Positions 6,194 through 14,465 are shown, counted from the first letter of the stretch. The stretch: 18,104 nt of DNA from Nostocaceae cyanobacterium CSSed10_463m (GCA_003556955.1 PWQB01000634.1:1-18104); one strand, 5' to 3'. The notes: a model not told the origin generated them from the letters alone. Program-made: numbers and translations.

Positions 6194-6757
6194 TCAATTG
6201 CTAGAACAAGTCGTACCTGGAACATTTGCAGTTTTGAATCTACTACATTCTCTAGTAGTTGCACGCTCTAAAGACCATTCAAAGGGTTTATCAGAAGTGA
6301 TCACGCCATTAGCTAGAGTTGTCAGTCGGAAATGCGCCCCCCGGAAATTGGTAAACTGTAAATTAGCATCCTTAAAGTTAGTTGCTTCTAGATTGGCACT
6401 GATTAAACCCGCAAAAGACAGGTTAGCATTTGCCAATGATGCTGACTTTAAATTTGCGCCTGTCAAAGAAGCCCCCGTTAAGTTGGCAGAATCCAGAACT
6501 GCATCTTCTAAATTGGCACTGGTTAGGTCTGCACGGCTGAGATCGACTTGAGATAAATTAGCACCTTTTAAGTTAGCTCCGCGCAAATTCGCATTCACCA
6601 GACTCATTTGAGTTAAATCAGCGCCGCTTAAATCGCATCTAGGACAAGAGCCTGCTGTCTTTAACTGTTCTATGTCTTGCTGGCTGGAGGCAAAGGCTTG
6701 CTCTGTCAAACCTATACAAATTAACAGGGCGACACTAGCTACAATCTTGCGCTTCAT
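6194..6757 (-). CDS. Secreted pentapeptide-repeat protein
   Basis: 187 aa from the ATG at 6757. This start gives a clean Sec signal peptide: MKRK, a hydrophobic core VASVALLICIGL, and an AFA-S cleavage site near residue 23. A TTG 39 bp further upstream would only add a polar prefix in front of it and was rejected. After the signal come QLKTAGSCPRCDLSGADL, with a Cys pair typical of this subfamily, then about 20 tandem A(D/N)Lxx repeats (roughly residues 35-135) that fold as a right-handed quadrilateral beta-helix. The C-terminal tail has two more Cys. Predicted location is periplasm or lumen. Function is unknown; pentapeptide proteins are abundant in cyanobacteria, and most have no assigned role. 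Confidence 0.85.
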   Translation of the reverse strand: MKRKIVASVALLICIGLTEQAFASSQQDIEQLKTAGSCPRCDLSGADLTQMSLVNANLRGANLKGANLSQVDLSRADLTSANLEDAVLDSANLTGASLTGANLKSASLANANLSFAGLISANLEATNFKDANLQFTNFRGAHFRLTTLANGVITSDKPFEWSLERATTRECSRFKTANVPGTTCSSN

Positions 6758-6978
6758 ACTTTTTACAAGGATTGATCGGGATGAAAGGTTATGCAATACT
6801 TAATAACACACCTAAATATATCCGAATTTCTCAGTAAATCACGAAAATGAAGTGGCAGTGAAGAAACTATAAAAATCTTATAAATTCTAGTTCCAGGACT
6901 ACACAAAACTAGATTTAGGGTTTACAATAATTTTCGTAAGCTAACTATACTGAACCATTTATAGACTACCACATATGT

Positions 6979-7015
6979 GATCCCCCTAGCGCAAGGTAAA
7001 GACGCTGGGGGGATC
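6979..7015 (-). terminator. Strong 13-bp stem-loop downstream of the kinase gene
   Basis: GATCCCCCTAGCG (6979-6991) pairs with CGCTGGGGGGATC (7003-7015). The stem has 13 positions, one of them a T:G wobble, with an 11-nt loop. It is 124 bp beyond the kinase stop codon. It may end the kinase transcript or be another GATCCCC-type dispersed palindrome; there is no clear T-run. Confidence 0.45.
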
Positions 7016-7031
7016 TTGTATTGGGCATGGA

Positions 7032-7066
7032 ATCAGTTATCAGTTATCAGTTATCAGTTATCAGTT
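7032..7066. repeat. Heptameric STRR, ATCAGTT x5
   Basis: Five exact copies of ATCAGTT. An inverted, degenerate copy (TGATAACTG...ACTGATAACTG) occupies 7107-7136, ending just before the kinase stop codon. The two tracts can pair over at least 11 bp (ACTGATAACTG, 7126-7136). Confidence 0.88.
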
Positions 7067-7138
7067 AAGAGACATAATTGGGTGGAAAGCCTTGACTAAA
7101 TCGGCGTGATAACTGTTCACTGTTGACTGATAACTGTT

Positions 7139-8893
7139 TTAACGCCATCCTAACCAGCGTAGCCCAGGGACAATCAGGTAATAACTCACCCCCAACCAAA
7201 AGCTCATGAAGAGACTCACTAAAGTAAAAAAAGTGATGGGTAGGAATAATTCTGACCACAGGGGCTGATTAGAAAATTCAAAAACAGTAGTTGGAAAGCC
7301 CAGAATAATTAACATGGCAAAAATAATTGCTGTTCCAAATGCCGCAACTACAGCATAAACTATGTGATGGCTACGAAAATCTAGACTCAACGTCAACAGA
7401 AAGACTGCCACTAAAATTACTGCTAGTAGCCCTTCTCCGCTATTTTTGGTTGTGATTAGTTGCAAAACTAACCAGCTAAAGCCATAGCTGATTATACCCA
7501 TGAGGGATGCGATTAAATACCGTCGTTTCTGCCCAAAACATCCTGATGTTGTTAGTCCCCATGCAGTTCCTAAGCCCGCGCCGCAGAAGACTATAATTTC
7601 TGTGACCATCATCGATGGAGTACTATTGACTAATGCGGGCAACTGACTAAAAATATGTTCGGAGATTTGCTCGCCTAAAACCGTGCGATAGGCTACAAAA
7701 AAACCTAAAATTGTACCTATAATAGCACCTAAACCAGTTAATAGCATTGCCCAAATTGTCGCCAAACAAGCTTGTAAGACTTTGAGAATGGAATGAGCTA
7801 TAAACAGAACTGTGTTACCGAGAGCTTTGGTAAGATTGCTGAATGCTTGCTCAATTGCTTGGATTAATAGCGTGAATTTACTAGAAATCTGTGTGGTGGC
7901 TTGCTTAAGGAAGTTTTTGATTTGGGAAAATAATCCACCTTGGGCAGATGTGCGGATAATTTTCTGCAAGCGTTTCTGAATGATTACGGCATTTTCTGGA
8001 CGCGATCGCACATCTTCTACTACCATCTCATCAAGTAACTCTGCTAATTTCGGGTTAACGTTGATGTGATTGCGCCACCGCAAAACCCCAGTCTGAGGAT
8101 CTTCCAATTCCGGCGGATACTTACCGGTTAGTAACTCAATCATCGTCCGACCGAGGGCATAAAAATCAGCCGCAGTCCCCACATTACTACCAGTAATCTG
8201 TTCAGGGGGACTGTAACCAGAAGAATATAATTTAGTTGAACTAGACTCTCGCCGCAGTTTAGCGGTGTTAAATTGTTTTACCCCACCAAAGTCAATCAAT
8301 ACCAATTCCTCTTTGCTTTCCCCTGGAGTCAGGGTTACGGGCGCAGCAGCTCGTAACATCAAGTTAGAAGGTTTGATATCCCGGTGAATAATCTGGCGTT
8401 TGTGTAATTCCTGTAAAATTTTCACAGCCTGAGAAAACCAATGTAATACCAAATCTTCTGGACAACCTTGAGGATAATCTTTTAAAATCTCTTCTAAAGT
8501 TTGTCCATTAATTTTTTCCATCACCAAGCAAGCCAGCTGACGCGGTTTAGGATTTGGTAAATTAATCTGAAAATAACCATCAGCTTCCACCCTGGGAACA
8601 CCCGGATGATGCAACTTAATTAAAACCTCTGCTTCTTGTCTAAATAATTCCAGGGCTTTTGGTGAATGTTCCACCAACACCTTGAGAACTTTCTCTGTCT
8701 GGGTTTTTTCATCCCAAACCGTGTAAATTTGGGCGAAACCTCCCGAACCCAAGGGTTGGAGAGGGATATAACGATCTAGCAGCTGTAGCAATGCGCCACA
8801 GCTGTTACAAAACTTGTTTCCCCAAGGTTGAGGATAAGGACGTTGACAATCAGGATTTATGCAGTGAACCGCACTCTGAGGGATGTGGGACAC
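7139..8893 (-). CDS. Membrane-anchored Ser/Thr protein kinase with N-terminal zinc ribbon
   Basis: 584 aa, GTG start. Residues 11-32 contain a zinc ribbon (Cys11, Cys16, Cys29, Cys32). The kinase domain (about 41-310) is complete: Gly-loop LGSGGFAQIY (48-57), Lys71, HRDIKPSN (170-177, catalytic Asp172), DFGGVK (201-206) and SPPEQ (228-232) in place of APE. Residues about 360-584 hold several hydrophobic segments that look like six to eight membrane helices. This is the cyanobacterial Hanks-type kinase layout, with an integral-membrane C-terminus rather than WD40 or TPR repeats. It phosphorylates Ser/Thr of unknown targets and probably senses a membrane or envelope signal. The stop codon lies directly against an STRR tract. 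No upstream ATG restores a better start. Confidence 0.9.
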   Translation of the reverse strand: MSHIPQSAVHCINPDCQRPYPQPWGNKFCNSCGALLQLLDRYIPLQPLGSGGFAQIYTVWDEKTQTEKVLKVLVEHSPKALELFRQEAEVLIKLHHPGVPRVEADGYFQINLPNPKPRQLACLVMEKINGQTLEEILKDYPQGCPEDLVLHWFSQAVKILQELHKRQIIHRDIKPSNLMLRAAAPVTLTPGESKEELVLIDFGGVKQFNTAKLRRESSSTKLYSSGYSPPEQITGSNVGTAADFYALGRTMIELLTGKYPPELEDPQTGVLRWRNHINVNPKLAELLDEMVVEDVRSRPENAVIIQKRLQKIIRTSAQGGLFSQIKNFLKQATTQISSKFTLLIQAIEQAFSNLTKALGNTVLFIAHSILKVLQACLATIWAMLLTGLGAIIGTILGFFVAYRTVLGEQISEHIFSQLPALVNSTPSMMVTEIIVFCGAGLGTAWGLTTSGCFGQKRRYLIASLMGIISYGFSWLVLQLITTKNSGEGLLAVILVAVFLLTLSLDFRSHHIVYAVVAAFGTAIIFAMLIILGFPTTVFEFSNQPLWSELFLPITFFTLVSLFMSFWLGVSYYLIVPGLRWLGWR

Positions 8894-9093
8894 ATTTTCT
8901 ACAATACAAAGGCTGAATTGATTTTAACCTCGCCAATACAGGTTTAGCTGCAAATTCTAAAGTTTTGCTTTAGCTGTGAGAGGATTAAAAGCAAGGTTAA
9001 AGCCTACCCATAGCAGTAATAACCGTTGCGATCGCCTCTGCCACTGCCAGTTATTATAGGTAGGAAAAATATGCAGCATATAGCCTGAGACTT
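8894..9093. other. Divergent promoter region, kinase / D-lactate dehydrogenase
   Basis: 200 bp between two divergent starts. It contains an imperfect inverted repeat (CCTACC at 9003-9008 and TAATAAC at 9017-9023 against GTTATTATAGGTAGG at 9050-9064) around a HIP1 site, then the small palindrome ATATGC-A-GCATAT (9069-9081) just upstream of the dehydrogenase ATG. Either could be an operator, but no factor can be named. Confidence 0.35.
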
Positions 9094-10107
9094 ATGAAAA
9101 TAGCAGTTTTCAGCACAAAGGCCTATGATCGGCAGTTTTTAGAGGCTGCAAATTCTCCCGACCAACATGAGTTGGTGTTTTTTGAACCCCGCTTAAATGA
9201 GAAAACCGCCATCTTAGCGGCTGGGTTCCCGGCTGTTTGCGTATTTGTGCATGATTTGATTGATGCACCAACTTTAAAAATTCTGGCTGCGGGAGGAACT
9301 CGCCTAATTGCCCTCCGGTGTGCTGGATTTAATAATGTCGATTTACAAACCGCAGCAGATTTGGGAATTAAAGTTGTACGTGTTCCGGCTTATTCACCCT
9401 ATGGAGTAGCAGAACACGCTGTGGGCTTAATTTTAAGTCTGAATCGCAAAATTCATCATGCTTATAACCGTGTCCGAGAAAGTAATTTCGCTCTGACAGG
9501 ACTATTGGGATTTAACTTGTATGGTCGCACAGTCGGGATTATTGGCACTGGTAAAATTGGTCTGATTTTGGGACAGATTATGAAGGGTTTTGGCTGCAAT
9601 ATCCTCGCCTACGATGTCTATAAAAATGCCGAACTAGAGAAGTTGGGTGGTAAGTATGTAGAATTGCCTGAGTTATTTGCTAACTCTGATATAATTTCCC
9701 TTCATTGTCCTCTGATGCCTGAAACTCATCACTTGATCAATGCTGAGTCCATCGCCCAAATGAAGCCCAGGGTGATGTTAATTAATACCAGTCGAGGAGC
9801 GTTGATTGATACTAAAGCAGTTATTGAAGGTCTGAAGTCACGCAAAATAGGCTTTTTGGGTGTGGATGTCTACGAACAAGAATCAGATTTATTCTTTGAG
9901 GATTTGTCTGGGGAAATTATTCAAGATGATGTTTTCCAACGCTTAACAGCATTTCCCAATGTTTTGGTGACTGGACATCAAGCCTTTTTTACAGAAGAAG
10001 CCCTTCATAACATTGCTGAAACCACTTTTGCTAATATCAGTGATATTGAACAGGGTCGTTCTTGTGCCAATGAGTTGATTTATCAACCAGAAGTTGCGGC
10101 TAAGTAA
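9094..10107 (+). CDS. ldhA: D-2-hydroxyacid dehydrogenase, D-lactate dehydrogenase-like
   Basis: 337 aa, the size of fermentative D-lactate dehydrogenases. The Rossmann motif GIIGTGKIG (148-156) is followed by Asp174 (AYDVY), which suggests NAD(H) preference. The catalytic set is in order: Arg234 (NTSRGALID), Glu261 in [13 protein letters not shown], and His295 ([11 protein letters not shown]). The [13 protein letters not shown] stretch is specific for the D-LDH branch rather than glycerate or phosphoglycerate dehydrogenases. The enzyme interconverts pyruvate and D-lactate, regenerating NAD+ in dark anoxic fermentation. The initial ATG matches the conserved beta-strand MKIAVFSTK. Transcribed alone; a repeat element and a convergent gene follow. 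Confidence 0.9.
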   Translation: MKIAVFSTKAYDRQFLEAANSPDQHELVFFEPRLNEKTAILAAGFPAVCVFVHDLIDAPTLKILAAGGTRLIALRCAGFNNVDLQTAADLGIKVVRVPAYSPYGVAEHAVGLILSLNRKIHHAYNRVRESNFALTGLLGFNLYGRTVGIIGTGKIGLILGQIMKGFGCNILAYDVYKNAELEKLGGKYVELPELFANSDIISLHCPLMPETHHLINAESIAQMKPRVMLINTSRGALIDTKAVIEGLKSRKIGFLGVDVYEQESDLFFEDLSGEIIQDDVFQRLTAFPNVLVTGHQAFFTEEALHNIAETTFANISDIEQGRSCANELIYQPEVAAK

Positions 10108-10139
10108 GTCGTCGCCAATAATTAAAGGTTTGTAGAAAG

Positions 10140-10190
10140 GTTTGTAGTCAGGACTTTAGTCCTGAATTAAGGGCTAATAGCAATTACTAC
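10140..10190. repeat. Third copy of the GTTTGTAGT repeat unit
   Basis: GTTTGTAGT at 10140-10148, then the palindrome CAGGACTTTAGTCCTG (10149-10164) and TAGCAATTACTAC at the right end. It matches the inner units at 1517-1571 and 3759-3814 but lacks the outer GGACTTATGCAA arms. It lies in the short gap between the convergent D-LDH and M50-like genes. Confidence 0.6.
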
Positions 10191-10198
10191 TAGCTCGG

Positions 10199-10945
10199 TT
10201 ACTCATTTGAACGATAGGCGATGCGGAGACTTTGGGCTAAAATCACCAGAGAAGCGATCGCCATCAAACCTCCCCAAAACCAGTAAGGTAAAAATAAATA
10301 CTTTTGCATTTGCCCAGTATCAGAAAGTCCCAGAGGGCCAGCACTATAGCTAAATAAATAATTTATTTGGTGGTACACACTCACGCAAGCTTGTACACCC
10401 AGAAATTGAATAGCAAATCCCTGCATCCACTGGGGAGCTTTTAGGGATATACCCAAAATAATTATGCCCAAAATGGGAATAGCCAGCAATCCAAACCAGG
10501 AACGTACCCAAAGAAATGTTGACAGTAATAAAACACCACCCAGGATTTTTAAACTCCGGGAAGCTACGGTAAAACTCCGGGAAGCCAGAATCAAACCTGC
10601 GCCGGCAATAGGTGGCCCCATTGGCCCGGCGGCGGCGACTAAAGCGGGGCCGATTGGCCAGAGGGCTTGTGAAATGCTATAAGTGGCAACACCGGAGCCA
10701 TTACTAAAAATTTGTAGTTGATGAAACCGTCCCCCTAATAGCAGCGCCATCAAGCCGTGACCCATTTCATGGAACCAAGTGGCCAGGATACTAAAAGGGT
10801 ATAAGATGTAATCGCCCTCTGGAATTTGCCATAACACAATAGTGGCGATCGCTGCTGTAATCAGCCATGTTAGCCCCATTCGTTCAACTGCTGGCGGTGT
10901 TTCTTCAGTCAGCCGTGGTGGAAAATCTTTTCCTGGTTCCCGCAT
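10199..10945 (-). CDS. M50-like membrane metallopeptidase (site-2 protease family)
   Basis: 248 aa. WFHEMGHGLMALLLGG (57-72) contains the HExxH zinc-protease motif (His59, Glu60, His63) inside a hydrophobic region. AAAGPMGPP (104-112) fits the AGP-type turn of the M50B group. About six hydrophobic segments are visible. M50 proteins cleave substrates inside the membrane. This one has no PDZ or CBS domain, so it belongs to the short, poorly characterised M50B branch, and the substrate is unknown. A third metal-ligand Asp could not be placed with confidence. The coding region contains a 21-bp tandem duplication (10551-10592) giving ASRSFTV-ASRSLKI. The ATG at 10945 is preceded by TCAGGAAAGTGACC. 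Confidence 0.8.
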   Translation of the reverse strand: MREPGKDFPPRLTEETPPAVERMGLTWLITAAIATIVLWQIPEGDYILYPFSILATWFHEMGHGLMALLLGGRFHQLQIFSNGSGVATYSISQALWPIGPALVAAAGPMGPPIAGAGLILASRSFTVASRSLKILGGVLLLSTFLWVRSWFGLLAIPILGIIILGISLKAPQWMQGFAIQFLGVQACVSVYHQINYLFSYSAGPLGLSDTGQMQKYLFLPYWFWGGLMAIASLVILAQSLRIAYRSNE

Positions 10946-11291
10946 AGGTCACTTTCCTGAACGTAATTACTCCAAATATTGGAGTGTACTTTTATCTATA
11001 CTAGTGTACTTATGCAAGTAGTACAATTAGCTAGATAATACAGCCGTTTGCACCCTGATATAAAAGCGGTGGAATCAAGCGCTACACGGAACGATATAGT
11101 TATCCATCCCTGGTCTGATGTGGATAATTTGCTCATCCTCCAAGATAGGTGATAGAGGCTGCTGGAGGATGGATGAAGGAGCAGGGAGCAGGGGAGCAGG
11201 GGGATTTGGAACTCCCCTAGCAAAGGGGTTCTGAGCAACTAAATTTAGTCTCGGCTCAAAGAAGCAATATATATGTCGCTCACCCTATCAG
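10946..11291. other. Intergenic region between M50-like and FHA genes
   Basis: 346 bp without a supported gene. It includes an inverted repeat CATCCTCCA/TGGAGGATG (11134-11142 and 11163-11171) and a short G-rich repeat built from GGAGCAGG units (11178-11201). An 80-codon frame (10996-11238, -) has no family resemblance and reads through the repeat; it is rejected. Confidence 0.45.
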
Positions 11292-12341
11292 TTAAGCAAG
11301 TTGAAAGATAAACGTTACCAAATCTCCCTTACCTAGACTGATGCGATCGCCTGGTCTGAGGCGGTGTCGATTTCCTGGTAATAACGGTGAGTTATTAATG
11401 TAAGTACCATTGGAACTGCCCACATCTTCTACATAATGAAAATCTCCCTCAACGCGAATATCTGCGTGTATCCGTGAGACAATTTCGGAATTGGAAAATC
11501 CTGAAACATCCACATCTGGGGGAATCCGGTCATTGGGTTTGCCGATGTGAATTACAGACAGGGTTTGTGGTAATTCAATTGCGCGATCGCTTTGAACGTG
11601 GAACAACCTTGCCGTTACCTGCTGCAATTGCGTCATAGAAGCAGATGATCCAGGTGTAGGTGCAGCAGCAATGGGTTCTGGCTCTGGGGCTGGTGCTGGC
11701 GCTTCCATAGCCACTGGAGCCGGTTCTGGATCTGGGGTTGGGGCTTCCATAACCATCGGTGCTGGAGCCGGTATTGGATCTGGGGTTGGGGCTTCCATAA
11801 CCACTTGGGCTGGGGCTTCCATAACCACTGGGGCTGGAGCCGGTTCTGGGGCTGGGGCTGGTGCTTCCGGCTGAGAAACTACAGGTTGAACAGCAACAGT
11901 AGGTACTGGAGCCTGGGGAGGAATTTCTGGAGCGGGTGCGGGTGCGGGTGCGGGTGCTTGAGCAGGTGCTGGCGCTGCTGCTTCTACTTGTGTAACAGAG
12001 ATCGCCGTTGGTGGTAGAGGCGAAGCTGGCGGCTGGTTCGGGTTGGGATCGGGATGAATTCCCAAAGAATTTGGTTGTAAAAGTTCTAACAGTGGATCAG
12101 GTTCAACTAACTGTGGTACTTCCACCGGGATATCAGGAGCAACTGTGGCTACAGATGTAGCAACCGCAGGAGCTGCATTGGAGTGGAGATTATAACCACA
12201 CTGACCGCAAAAAGCAGCATCTGCCTGGACGGTTGCGCCGCAGTTGGGACAGTGACTAGTGGTAGGTAACGGCGTATAACAAGCTTCACACTGCACAGCG
12301 CCGTCTGGATTTGGGTGATTGCAATTAGGACAGACGATCAT
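11292..12341 (-). CDS. Double zinc-ribbon, FHA-domain protein with Pro/Ala-rich linker
   Basis: 349 aa from the ATG at 12341; an in-frame TTG directly before it is less likely. Two zinc ribbons open the protein (Cys4/7/18/21 and Cys31/34/45/48). A linker of about 180 residues follows, rich in Pro, Ala and Glu, with (AP)n and a repeated V-x-M-E-A-P-x-P-x-P unit (about 170-224). The FHA domain is at about 245-349, with SRIHADIRVEG (289-299) and GSSNGTYINN (308-317), which form the phosphothreonine-binding loops; the usual GR of strand 3 is GK (267-268). FHA domains bind phosphothreonine peptides, so this is probably an adaptor reading the output of a Ser/Thr kinase. A zinc-ribbon kinase lies 2.4 kb away. 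Confidence 0.9.
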   Translation of the reverse strand: MIVCPNCNHPNPDGAVQCEACYTPLPTTSHCPNCGATVQADAAFCGQCGYNLHSNAAPAVATSVATVAPDIPVEVPQLVEPDPLLELLQPNSLGIHPDPNPNQPPASPLPPTAISVTQVEAAAPAPAQAPAPAPAPAPEIPPQAPVPTVAVQPVVSQPEAPAPAPEPAPAPVVMEAPAQVVMEAPTPDPIPAPAPMVMEAPTPDPEPAPVAMEAPAPAPEPEPIAAAPTPGSSASMTQLQQVTARLFHVQSDRAIELPQTLSVIHIGKPNDRIPPDVDVSGFSNSEIVSRIHADIRVEGDFHYVEDVGSSNGTYINNSPLLPGNRHRLRPGDRISLGKGDLVTFIFQLA

Positions 12342-12537
12342 CAATTTAAGCCTTTGTTCAAGATCATCGTAAAATAATATTGGCGAGCCAATAAAACTCT
12401 GTAGAGATTTCTGTTGTGAGAAAGCACTACAAAGAAAAGTTGCTACAAAATTGAGCTAGTTCTGGGCGAATGCATGAGAATTTGGCTCAGGGGACAACTC
12501 TAGCTTCTGATTTTAACAATTACTCCATATAGGAAAG

Positions 12538-13260
12538 TTAAGCTGAGAGTTCCGAACCTGCTGCTGCATCCAGTAACCACCAAAGTTCGCCTTGGGGTTG
12601 AATCAAGCGGGAGGGATAAGTGAAGTCATCTGCTACAGGCGCGAAGACTTGAGCTAAAGCTGGTCGTTTGTTAGCACCAGCAACCACAAAAATAACACTG
12701 CGAGCAGCATTGATAAATGGGTATGTGAAGGTTATGCGAGGGTTACCGTCTTTGTTACCCACAGTAATTAGCCGATCATGCACTTTCAAAGCTGCGGTGT
12801 GAGGAAACAAAGATGCGGTATGTGCATCATCACCCATTCCTAGCAATACTACATCCAACGCCGGAAACTCATCGGGAGCAGAATTAAAAAATTCTCGCAG
12901 ATGCTGTTCGTGTTTAGCGGCTGATACGGCGGGATCTCCGTCTAAAGTTGGTACAGAGTGAATGTTACTGGCTGGGATATCAACGTGATTTAACCAAGCA
13001 CGCCGAGCCATCAGTTCATTGCTATCGGGATGATCTGGTGGTACATAACGTTCATCTCCCCAAAAGATATGAATTTTATCCCAAGGTAGTTTTTGACTGG
13101 CGATCGCTTCGTACAATGGTTTAGGTGTACTACCACCAGCTAAGGCAATAGTAAACTGTCCCCGTTGTTCAATGGCTGTGGACAACTTGGACAAAATTAA
13201 ATTTAGCGATCGCTCAACTAGCACTGAAATATCTGGGAGAACTTCCACCTTTTTATTCAT
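12538..13260 (-). CDS. pgl: 6-phosphogluconolactonase
   Basis: 240 aa, the normal length of the Pgl/DevB family. Key motifs: LAGGSTPKPLYEAI (40-53), IFWGDERYVPPDHPDSN (65-81) and LLGMGDDAHTASLFP (139-153), with catalytic-region His147. The last usually reads GMGxDGH; here Ala replaces Gly. The enzyme hydrolyses 6-phosphogluconolactone to 6-phosphogluconate in the oxidative pentose phosphate pathway, which supplies NADPH in the dark and in heterocysts. No zwf or opcA neighbour is present, so it is not in the usual OPP cluster. The ATG at 13260 is the first residue of the family's N-terminus. The gap to rph is 209 bp. Confidence 0.93.
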   Translation of the reverse strand: MNKKVEVLPDISVLVERSLNLILSKLSTAIEQRGQFTIALAGGSTPKPLYEAIASQKLPWDKIHIFWGDERYVPPDHPDSNELMARRAWLNHVDIPASNIHSVPTLDGDPAVSAAKHEQHLREFFNSAPDEFPALDVVLLGMGDDAHTASLFPHTAALKVHDRLITVGNKDGNPRITFTYPFINAARSVIFVVAGANKRPALAQVFAPVADDFTYPSRLIQPQGELWWLLDAAAGSELSA

Positions 13261-13388
13261 GGTTTCATGATCATATTACCGACTTCCAGCAATACCATAC
13301 CGAACTTATGACTATTCCCCGTTTTAACTTTTGAAACTTTTAACATGATGCCGGAATCGGACACAAGCAGACAAGGCCGAGGGACTCC

Positions 13389-13465
13389 CTCTTGTACAGA
13401 CGCGATTAATCGCGTCTCTCTTATCCGATTCATCACGTCTCTCTTGTACGCGATTGATCGCGTCT
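13389..13465. repeat. Three degenerate tandem units carrying small palindromes
   Basis: Unit 1 (13389-13417) and unit 3 (13441-13465) begin with CTCTTGTAC and end with ATCGCGTCT. Each holds a palindrome: AGACGCGATTAATCGCGTCT (13398-13417), and ACGCGAT-TG-ATCGCGT (13448-13463). Unit 2 (13418-13440) is a degenerate version, CTCTTATCCGATTCATCACG then TCT. The array sits between the stop of rph and the start of pgl and could form hairpins in the rph transcript. Confidence 0.65.
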
Positions 13466-13469
13466 CCCT

Positions 13470-14213
13470 CTACTCGCCCATTAACAGCTGATCCAGACCT
13501 GAAATCGCCTCTGTTTGCGCGATTAACAATTGCTGGATGCCTTTTTCAGCAAAATCCAGTAGCTGGTTTAACTGAGTCCGGCTATAACTGCCTTCTTCCG
13601 CCGTTCCCTGCACTTCAATTATACCTAGCTGTCGATTCATCACCACGTTAAAATCTACAGATGCAGCCAAATCTTCAAGATAATTTAAATCTAAATATGG
13701 TTGTTCTTGTAATAATCCCACAGATATTGCTGCTACTTGTCCACATAAAGGCGATCGCTCTAATACACCCTGCTGCAATAATTTAGACACGGCATGAGCT
13801 AAGGCCACAAACCCACCTGTAATCGCTGCTGTTCTTGTCCCTGCATCTGCTTGTAACACATCAGCATCTACAGTTAAAGTGCGTTCTCCCAAAGCTTCAA
13901 AATCAATTGCGGCTCTTAAACTCCGTCCAATTAAACGTTGAATTTCTTGAGTTCTTCCAGACAACTTCAACAATTCTCTTGCTTGCCGTGGCTGTGTAGC
14001 TGAAGGTAACATTCGATACTCAGATGTTAGCCAACCTTTGCCAGTTCCTGTTAAAAATTTTGGGACTCCCTCACTCACACTGACAGTACAAAGTACCTGA
14101 GTGTCTCCAAATTTTGTCAGAACCGAACCGGGAGCAAAGCGGGTGAAACCAGTATGAAAGCTTATAGAACGGAGTTCTTGGGGTTGACGACCATCGGGAC
14201 GCTGCCAAACCAT
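13470..14213 (-). CDS. rph: Ribonuclease PH
   Basis: 247 aa from the ATG at 14213. [19 protein letters not shown] is the conserved start of RNase PH. The open frame continues 64 codons further upstream, but that part is translated STRR and is rejected. Motifs: [12 protein letters not shown] (35-46), [15 protein letters not shown] (56-70), [17 protein letters not shown] (85-101), and [19 protein letters not shown] (116-134) with the phosphate-binding GTR. RNase PH is a hexameric phosphorolytic 3'-5' exonuclease that trims tRNA precursors. TGAGG lies about 9 bases before the start. The adk-like gene is upstream on the same strand, but an STRR of about 200 bp separates them. The C-terminus is full length. 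Confidence 0.94.
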   Translation of the reverse strand: MVWQRPDGRQPQELRSISFHTGFTRFAPGSVLTKFGDTQVLCTVSVSEGVPKFLTGTGKGWLTSEYRMLPSATQPRQARELLKLSGRTQEIQRLIGRSLRAAIDFEALGERTLTVDADVLQADAGTRTAAITGGFVALAHAVSKLLQQGVLERSPLCGQVAAISVGLLQEQPYLDLNYLEDLAASVDFNVVMNRQLGIIEVQGTAEEGSYSRTQLNQLLDFAEKGIQQLLIAQTEAISGLDQLLMGE

Positions 14214-14261
14214 GAGAATTGCCTCAGAAATTTTATATACAATTAAACTTACCGTCTTTTG

Positions 14262-14364
14262 GAAAGTGCTGAGTGGGGAAAGTTCTGAGTGGGGAAAGTT
14301 CTGAGTGCTGAGTGCTGAGTGCTGAGTGGGGAAAGTTCTGAGTGCTGAGTGCTGAGTGCTGAGT
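14262..14364. repeat. Heptameric STRR, GTGCTGA / GTGGGGAAAGTTCTGA units
   Basis: Runs of GTGCTGA alternate with the longer unit GTGGGGAAAGTTCTGA. The tract is 49 bp upstream of the rph start. On the minus strand it translates into repeated [11 protein letters not shown] peptides in several frames, which produces spurious long ORFs. Confidence 0.9.
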
Positions 14365-14373
14365 ATGTTTCTT

Positions 14374-14465
14374 TCCCCCTGCCTCTTCTCCCCTGCACCC
14401 TGCACCCCTGCCTCTTCTCCCCTGCGCCCTGCACCCTGCCCCCTGCCTCTTCCCCCTGCTTCTTC
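14374..14465. repeat. Pyrimidine-rich STRR, CCCCTGC / CTCTTCT units
   Basis: CCCTGCA, CCCTGCC and CCTCTTC units follow directly on the GTGCTGA tract and end at the stop codon of the adk-like gene. The same unit vocabulary opens the window at 1-36. Confidence 0.88.

Larger units (their letters stand above)
6758..7138. other. Intergenic region with hairpin and inverted STRRs
   Basis: 381 bp between the start of the pentapeptide gene and the end of the kinase gene. The left part should hold the pentapeptide promoter (AT-rich, no confident boxes). The right part holds a 13-bp hairpin and heptamer repeats. A 64-codon reading frame across 7065-7259 overlaps the kinase end and is not a gene. Confidence 0.45.

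Noticed and set aside
6198..6551. 117-codon plus-strand ORF opposite the pentapeptide repeats
   Set aside because: It is the antisense shadow of the A(N/D)Lxx repeats, shown by its regular KLA-type periodicity.
11671..12017. Plus-strand Gly/Ser-rich ORFs opposite the FHA gene
   Set aside because: They are the antisense of the Pro/Ala linker; GC-rich repeat DNA leaves all frames open. The minus-strand protein has clear zinc-ribbon and FHA motifs.
14214..14405. Upstream extension of RNase PH by 64 codons
   Set aside because: The added residues are translated STRR (repeated TQHSALS peptides), and the conserved RNase PH N-terminus begins at the ATG at 14213 with its own Shine-Dalgarno.
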